64,000 nucleotides of DNA, from positions 170,172 through 234,171 of the forward strand of contig LUCM01004870.1 in NCBI GenBank assembly GCA_008360955.1, in the 5' to 3' direction. This DNA comes from Fasciolopsis buskii (taxonomy: Eukaryota; Platyhelminthes; Trematoda; Plagiorchiida; Fasciolidae). Made by a program: the position numbers and the translations under genes. This document shows positions 59,481 to 64,000 of this stretch, in pieces; position 1 is the first letter of the stretch; every line of letters begins with the position of its first letter. The notes under the pieces were generated by a model, which was not told the origin of the DNA, did no database searches, and was given only the letters and a program-made list of their open reading frames with translations.

Positions 59481-59699
59481 GAGTCAGTAGTTGTTTCCTG
59501 CACTCCAAAAGGGCGGATTTTTAGCATTTTACATGGTATTCATGAGTAAGAATAATATTACCTGTAGAGAATTTCAATAAGAAAATAAATTTCAGAGTGA
59601 AATAATGTCTAGCTTTCGAATTGTTTCGTAATCCTAAGATAACTTTCGCGCGTTCACGAAGGAGACACGCGCGATAGGGCGAAACGGAAATACGACAGG

Positions 59700-61060
59700 A
59701 AAACAGGAGTTTGAACTTTGGGCTTGCGAAGGATGTTTATAAAACCTTTTTAAGTTCATTGGAACGGGGAGAGGTGTCTAAGACTTTCGAAACAAAATTT
59801 TCAAGCCATAATGTGCTTCTTCATAATGGCGTCAGTAAGTGCGCCTCTGGATCTTCCGCTACATCTAGAAATGTGTTTTATGCATCCAATTAACAGATAA
59901 AATTCTTCTTTCACCAAACCAGGAAAAACTATTGAAGAACAGTAGAGCCTGTGGGGGGCACAGATTTTCAGGTACATTTATGAAAAATTAGGAACACAGC
60001 CTAAGGGGAAAAACCTTAGCTTCCTAACTTTGCAAAATGCTTCTTTGATATGCACAGGCCAAGAAAGGGTATGGAAAAGTAAAAATGCAAGTTGCTTGGT
60101 TATGAGCGATGAGAGCATGTATTCGTTTATAGAAAAAAAGAGAATGTTGGTGTTGTTATAGTTCGATTTTCTGGATACTAACGAAGATGACGTTGTCAAG
60201 ACATTTCGCTCCATTTAAATTCACGGAAAAGAGCGAAGACCAGATTAAAATGTCGTCCAGAGTTATAGGAGTGACGTCAGGTTTAATATGGTCGTGTTCA
60301 AAATTGACATCGTCAGCATACTTACATCCAATAAATGAAGGTTGAATAGGAAGTTGTTCTACGTTTAAGGAAAAGGGTAGGCGTAGAAAATAGTATTCTG
60401 TGAGATAGGGACGCTGGCAGGCAGTGCGGAGGATACCGTACTAATAACGTAAACATAGTCTAGTCAGAGAAGTAGCCACGTTTCAGTCTACGCAAGGTCT
60501 GAACAATACCTAATTCGGATAAAAAGATTACGCAGCATTGATCTGTCATGACAACCGAAGGCATTTTCTTGGATGAAGAGTGGTATCCCTTCCACTTTAC
60601 ATTTCTTATCTAAAGTGGACGTAACAGAATTCAGTAAACCTCAAGAGCTGGTCGGGGTGATATATATAGAAAATGATAGATATTTTTGTGTCGTTATGAG
60701 TGAGGACGTCTATCACCAGAGTCTTCCGTAGCATCTTCGACGTCACAGATGTGCTTATAATAAAGCTGTATGTATCAAGCCCATTCTTTGGGGCAGGTGT
60801 TATCTTGTCGTGCCTGTTCGTGCCGGGATTTTTTCTGGTTTCCAGACAATCGTTGAAAATGTCTTTTAAAGGACTCATCAATGTATGGAAGCACACTTCG
60901 AATCACTGTACAGATGCTAATACTCACGACATTTCCAAGCTTGCCTTGCTGCCTTCGAGAAAAAACAACATATTCAGTAACGAACCAGCCCCGGCAGCAA
61001 ACGCATTGAACCACCAAATTCGCAATAATAATGTTGTCATAAATAGGCTGGGTTTGATAA
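59700..61060 (-). pseudogene. CR1/jockey-like LINE RT remnant
   Basis: Minus strand, heavily broken. Pre-RT stretch at 60606-60896 ('LKDIFNDCLETRKNPG', 'KITPAPKNGLDTYSFI', 'TSVTSKMLRKTLV', compare RPISLTSVxxKxLExxL). Palm motif 'GCKYADDVNF' with the catalytic Asp pair near 60315-60340. Post-palm stretch 'FSINEYMLSS' at 60070-60150. Which of the two LINE families it belongs to is unclear. Confidence 0.6.
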
Positions 61061-61079
61061 CGTCTTGATATTATGTGCC

Positions 61080-61640
61080 TTCCTGTACAATCACGCTACC
61101 AACTGTGATGTAGACGAAGTTGTTCGTTTGAATCACCACCGGTGCAATTTATCACAAACTCCTGTCTGATTTGAAGTAGAACTTTGTTTCTAGAAATTAT
61201 GATCCGAATTCATAACAAAATCACCAAGAAGACGCCCTACGTTATCACTAAGGTCATAAAATGCGTTTAGCAGAGCATCCTCGATTGCAGGGTTCAACAG
61301 GAACGATGAGATGGGTTATCCTTACCGTACGAGACTGACAACGGCAAACGAAGGGAAAAGCACATCGTAATTGTTTGCCCTATTCAGTGTGGCTGCAGAG
61401 TTCCTTTGAGCTAATCAGATCAGAAATATATCCGGCACACCCCTTTGACAGATAGGTCGACCTTCTATGGGCTAAGAAAATATGGAATTCTGATCGAAGA
61501 AACTGCGACCGATACGGACGCTAGCTTCTTTGCGGAACGGAACCTCATGTGTGTCACAGAGCTTTTAATGTAGACCATCCAAAGACTAGGGATCTTTTCT
61601 TCATTCAAAATTCTGTCGAACAACGTCGTTTGTTCAACTC
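61080..61640 (-). pseudogene. RTE-like RT remnant
   Basis: The minus strand reads 'LNEEKIPSLW', then 'VVSLVR.G.PISSFLLNPAIEDALL' with stops, the decayed form of the 'SGVRQGCPISPFLFNFAID' palm block of RTE LINEs. No endonuclease nearby. Confidence 0.45.
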
Positions 61641-62189
61641 AGCTTGTACAATCATTAACCTTGGATCAATGTGCTCTGGTTATGGTTGCTAGAGCACCAC
61701 CATCTACTCAGGAAGGAGTAGACGAAGAATAATGAAAGATCGATTCCAAAAAAGTTAGCTAGGAAGAATAAGTTTTCTGAATAGCGGAAAGCCAATGATT
61801 TCGAAATTTCACCATATCACATCGTCTCCGACAATCCCGCACTCACTCGGTATTCTAACGAAACCAACCACTACCTGGTTCGGGGAACAGCATACAACGA
61901 AACGGTCGTGTCTTGCGCACAACATACACAAATCAAATTTAGCAATGCCGATCCGGTGCCTGTTCCAAAAGACCTAATATCTTATACCTAACCCTTAAGT
62001 TATTCAGATTGGTAGCCCACCATGCCCTACCGACACATCGAAGATGGCAGTCAAGGGTCGCGAAAACATGCACATATTTTTCGCAAGAGTGAAAATTTGG
62101 TCACTAACATCTATGATGGCACTTGACTCTCACGCCTACAATTTTCGCACTTACTGAATACTCGGTCAAAGATTATTCCAGATGGCCGT

Positions 62190-64000
62190 CTGAATACTGT
62201 CACCACGAGACTGCACCTTGACGTACTGTGACGGCTTGCGTGCCTCCAACAAGCTATACAGGATGGCTTATCTCAAGCCGGAGATCCAGTCATGCCTAAA
62301 AGGTCAATGGGTAGAGGCCTGACGAAGTAGTCTCCTGGTCCTCAAAGTCAGGGGTTGATCTGAGTTAGCAGCTCAGTCGTTAAAACGAGTGGAAGACTAA
62401 TTGATCCAAGTAGATGGGCGCCCACTCAGCTATTCACCGCTGCCTTGCGGTCAGGTTCTTGTCAGAACCAAAGGCTTTGGTTGAGAACCCTAATCGTTCT
62501 TTTGCTTAGTGGCTGGACTCCCTAGCAGTACCCGTCCATCAATCCTCATGAGTTACACGCCTACAAATAATTCCATACTGCATCGGTCGTGGCGCAGAAT
62601 AATCAGGACCGCGCTGCCCATTGCATCGAGCGCAGGTGGGGTGGGTAGTGATAAGTATGCTACTGCTCAGAGTTCCCTCTCTTTTATTCAACCTGTCTCT
62701 TCTGTCTCCAACCCTATCTCATTGCCCCTTCGGCCTACCCATAGCGTCCCAAATCGTAACACGCCCGATACTTGCAACGGTTCTTTGTCAAGTAGTGTAG
62801 TAAGTGATTTTCAGTCTGTTAGCTCACATATTCTCAAGCCTCGTCAGCCTCTGAATTTGCGATCGTTCAATTTGCGCACTTTGATGCAGGCTGGCCAACA
62901 GGCGTGTTTGGCTCTGATAGTGGACTCACTTTCGACTGATGTCTGCTGCGTGAGTGAAACACGAATTCAGGATTCGAGTAGAGTAATTCAATCAACTGTG
63001 CCAAACGTCTAGTCAAGATATTTTCTTCGCAATTCAGGAGACGAAGCAGCTCAAGCTGTGGGTCAATGTGGTGTAGGAATAGTCTTGAGTGAGAAGGCTG
63101 AAGCAGCCCTTTTAGACTGGATCCCAGTCAACAGTTGCTTGTGTGCCATGAGACTGCAGGGATCAGTCGGCGTCCAAAAGGATAGTAGTGTTAAGCGTAG
63201 TTTATTTGTTATCTCGGCATGCGCTCCAACAGACTGCAGCACTGATATGGAGAAAGACGAATTTTACGATAACCTCGTCACTCTTGTTCGGAAGAGCAAA
63301 CGCTCTGACATTGTAGTGGTGGCAGGTGATTTTAAGGCACAAGTGTGAAACTGAGTGGATCTCAATTTTGTTTGGGTGGGCGGTGCGCCTTGCTTGCTGA
63401 GCGAACGGGTAAGGTGGGAAGACTTCTCCAGTTGTGTTCAGACAATCGTTTTTTTCGTATCTTGTACGAATTTGGACAAAGTTCGCGTCGCACGACGACA
63501 GTGCTCTCTAACTCGACCGTCATTCTGAATCAGTTCGACCCTCATGCATTAAGCAACCATTTGCAAGTTTGTCCAGAACTGTAAATCATACTGGACCACG
63601 TACGTCGAATCGGACCATGCGTTAGTTTTAATGCGATTTTTGCTGCAGCTGAATGGCCATCGAAGTAGGCCACAAGCACGGTTGGCTGTGGAAATTCTGT
63701 GTGATTCAACTGTTCACAACAGCTATGAGCAGAAACTATCCGATTAACTAAGAACATCTACGAGCGTTGGGATCAACTTAAGCGGGTTATGCATTTGGCA
63801 GCAGGTTTTGCCTGCGGTCCCAGATCCAGCGTTCATCAAACACACTGGATCTCGCAAGGGTCGCTGGGCCTAATGAAGCAAAAATGCCGGCTACCTAACT
63901 GCAAAGCGGTGAATAAGATGCGTCGACAGCTGCAGCCTTCATTGCCGACAAATCTTAAGAATGATCATGACGACTGGTGGGTTATGGTAGCCGAAGAGAT
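62190..64000 (+). pseudogene. RTE-A copy 5, SR2-like RTE LINE, runs off the window
   Basis: Starts with the 5' untranslated region (62195-62520, shared with 28000-28390). The endonuclease N-terminus is in a 167-codon frame at 62509-63012: 'RSFNLRTLMQAGQQACLAL', 'DVCCVSETRIQDSS'; a TAG at 63010 ends it. A second frame (63058-63348) continues with 'VGIVLSEKAEAALLDWIPV', 'VISACAPTDCS' and 'VVVAGDFKAQV' (GDFN to GDFK). Then frameshifts, and 'SYWTTYVESDHALVLMRFLL' at about 63600, with the SDH His kept. The copy is full-length at the 5' end but not coding-competent; RT would lie beyond the window. Confidence 0.8.

Noticed and set aside
1..64000. CRISPR array, prophage, operon or other prokaryotic system
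   Set aside because: No spaced direct-repeat array and no prokaryotic gene organisation; all recognised content is eukaryotic.

Overview
The window looks like a piece of a repeat-rich parasitic flatworm genome, probably trematode or cestode. The reasons are: no bacterial-style gene organisation, one multi-exon eukaryotic gene with GT-AG introns, and a dense layer of decayed retroelements of flatworm type. These are RTE-type LINEs resembling schistosome SR2, CR1/jockey-like LINEs, Penelope-like elements (PLEs), Gypsy LTR remnants, and a tRNA-derived SINE with a hammerhead ribozyme that recalls the schistosome Sm-alpha family. The species cannot be named from the sequence alone. LINE family labels used here (LINE-A, LINE-B, RTE-A, RTE-B, PLE-1, PLE-2) are mine.

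Layout. 1-150 is the 3' part of the hammerhead SINE. 165-3487 and 14350-17672 are the arms of a large, apparently identical inverted repeat. Between them lie a Gypsy protease/RT remnant (5.5-6.7 kb), LINE-A copy 1 (11.2 to 8.3 kb, minus), LINE-B (12.1-15.3 kb, minus) and a gap of 714 N flanked by 1-kb direct duplicates; this block has clear signs of assembly trouble. 17.7-18.06 kb is a Gypsy RNase H remnant. 18.96-21.7 kb is LINE-A copy 2 (plus). 25.9-29.5 kb holds two RTE LINEs (minus).

From 30,507 to 57,975 (plus) runs the one cellular gene I can support: an importin-13-like nuclear transport receptor. Ten exons have intron phases that match throughout (699 codons). Its introns hold most of the other retroelements: an RTE 3' end in intron 1, tRNA-derived SINEs in intron 2, LINE-B, PLE-2, RTE-A and RTE-B in intron 4, a PLE-1 terminus with an intact-looking hammerhead, a gap and LINE-B in intron 5, RTE-A in intron 6, and SINEs plus PLE-1 in intron 9. 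The C-terminal third was not found and probably lies beyond the window. 59.7-64 kb is again LINE debris, ending in an RTE-A copy (plus) that runs off the window.

The most interesting signal is small self-cleaving RNAs: type I hammerhead ribozymes in two unrelated element classes (a SINE and a PLE), each with one apparently intact copy and one copy inactivated at the same catalytic position (G12 to A). A possible third lineage lies beside TA repeats. No LINE, PLE or Gypsy copy here looks coding-competent.
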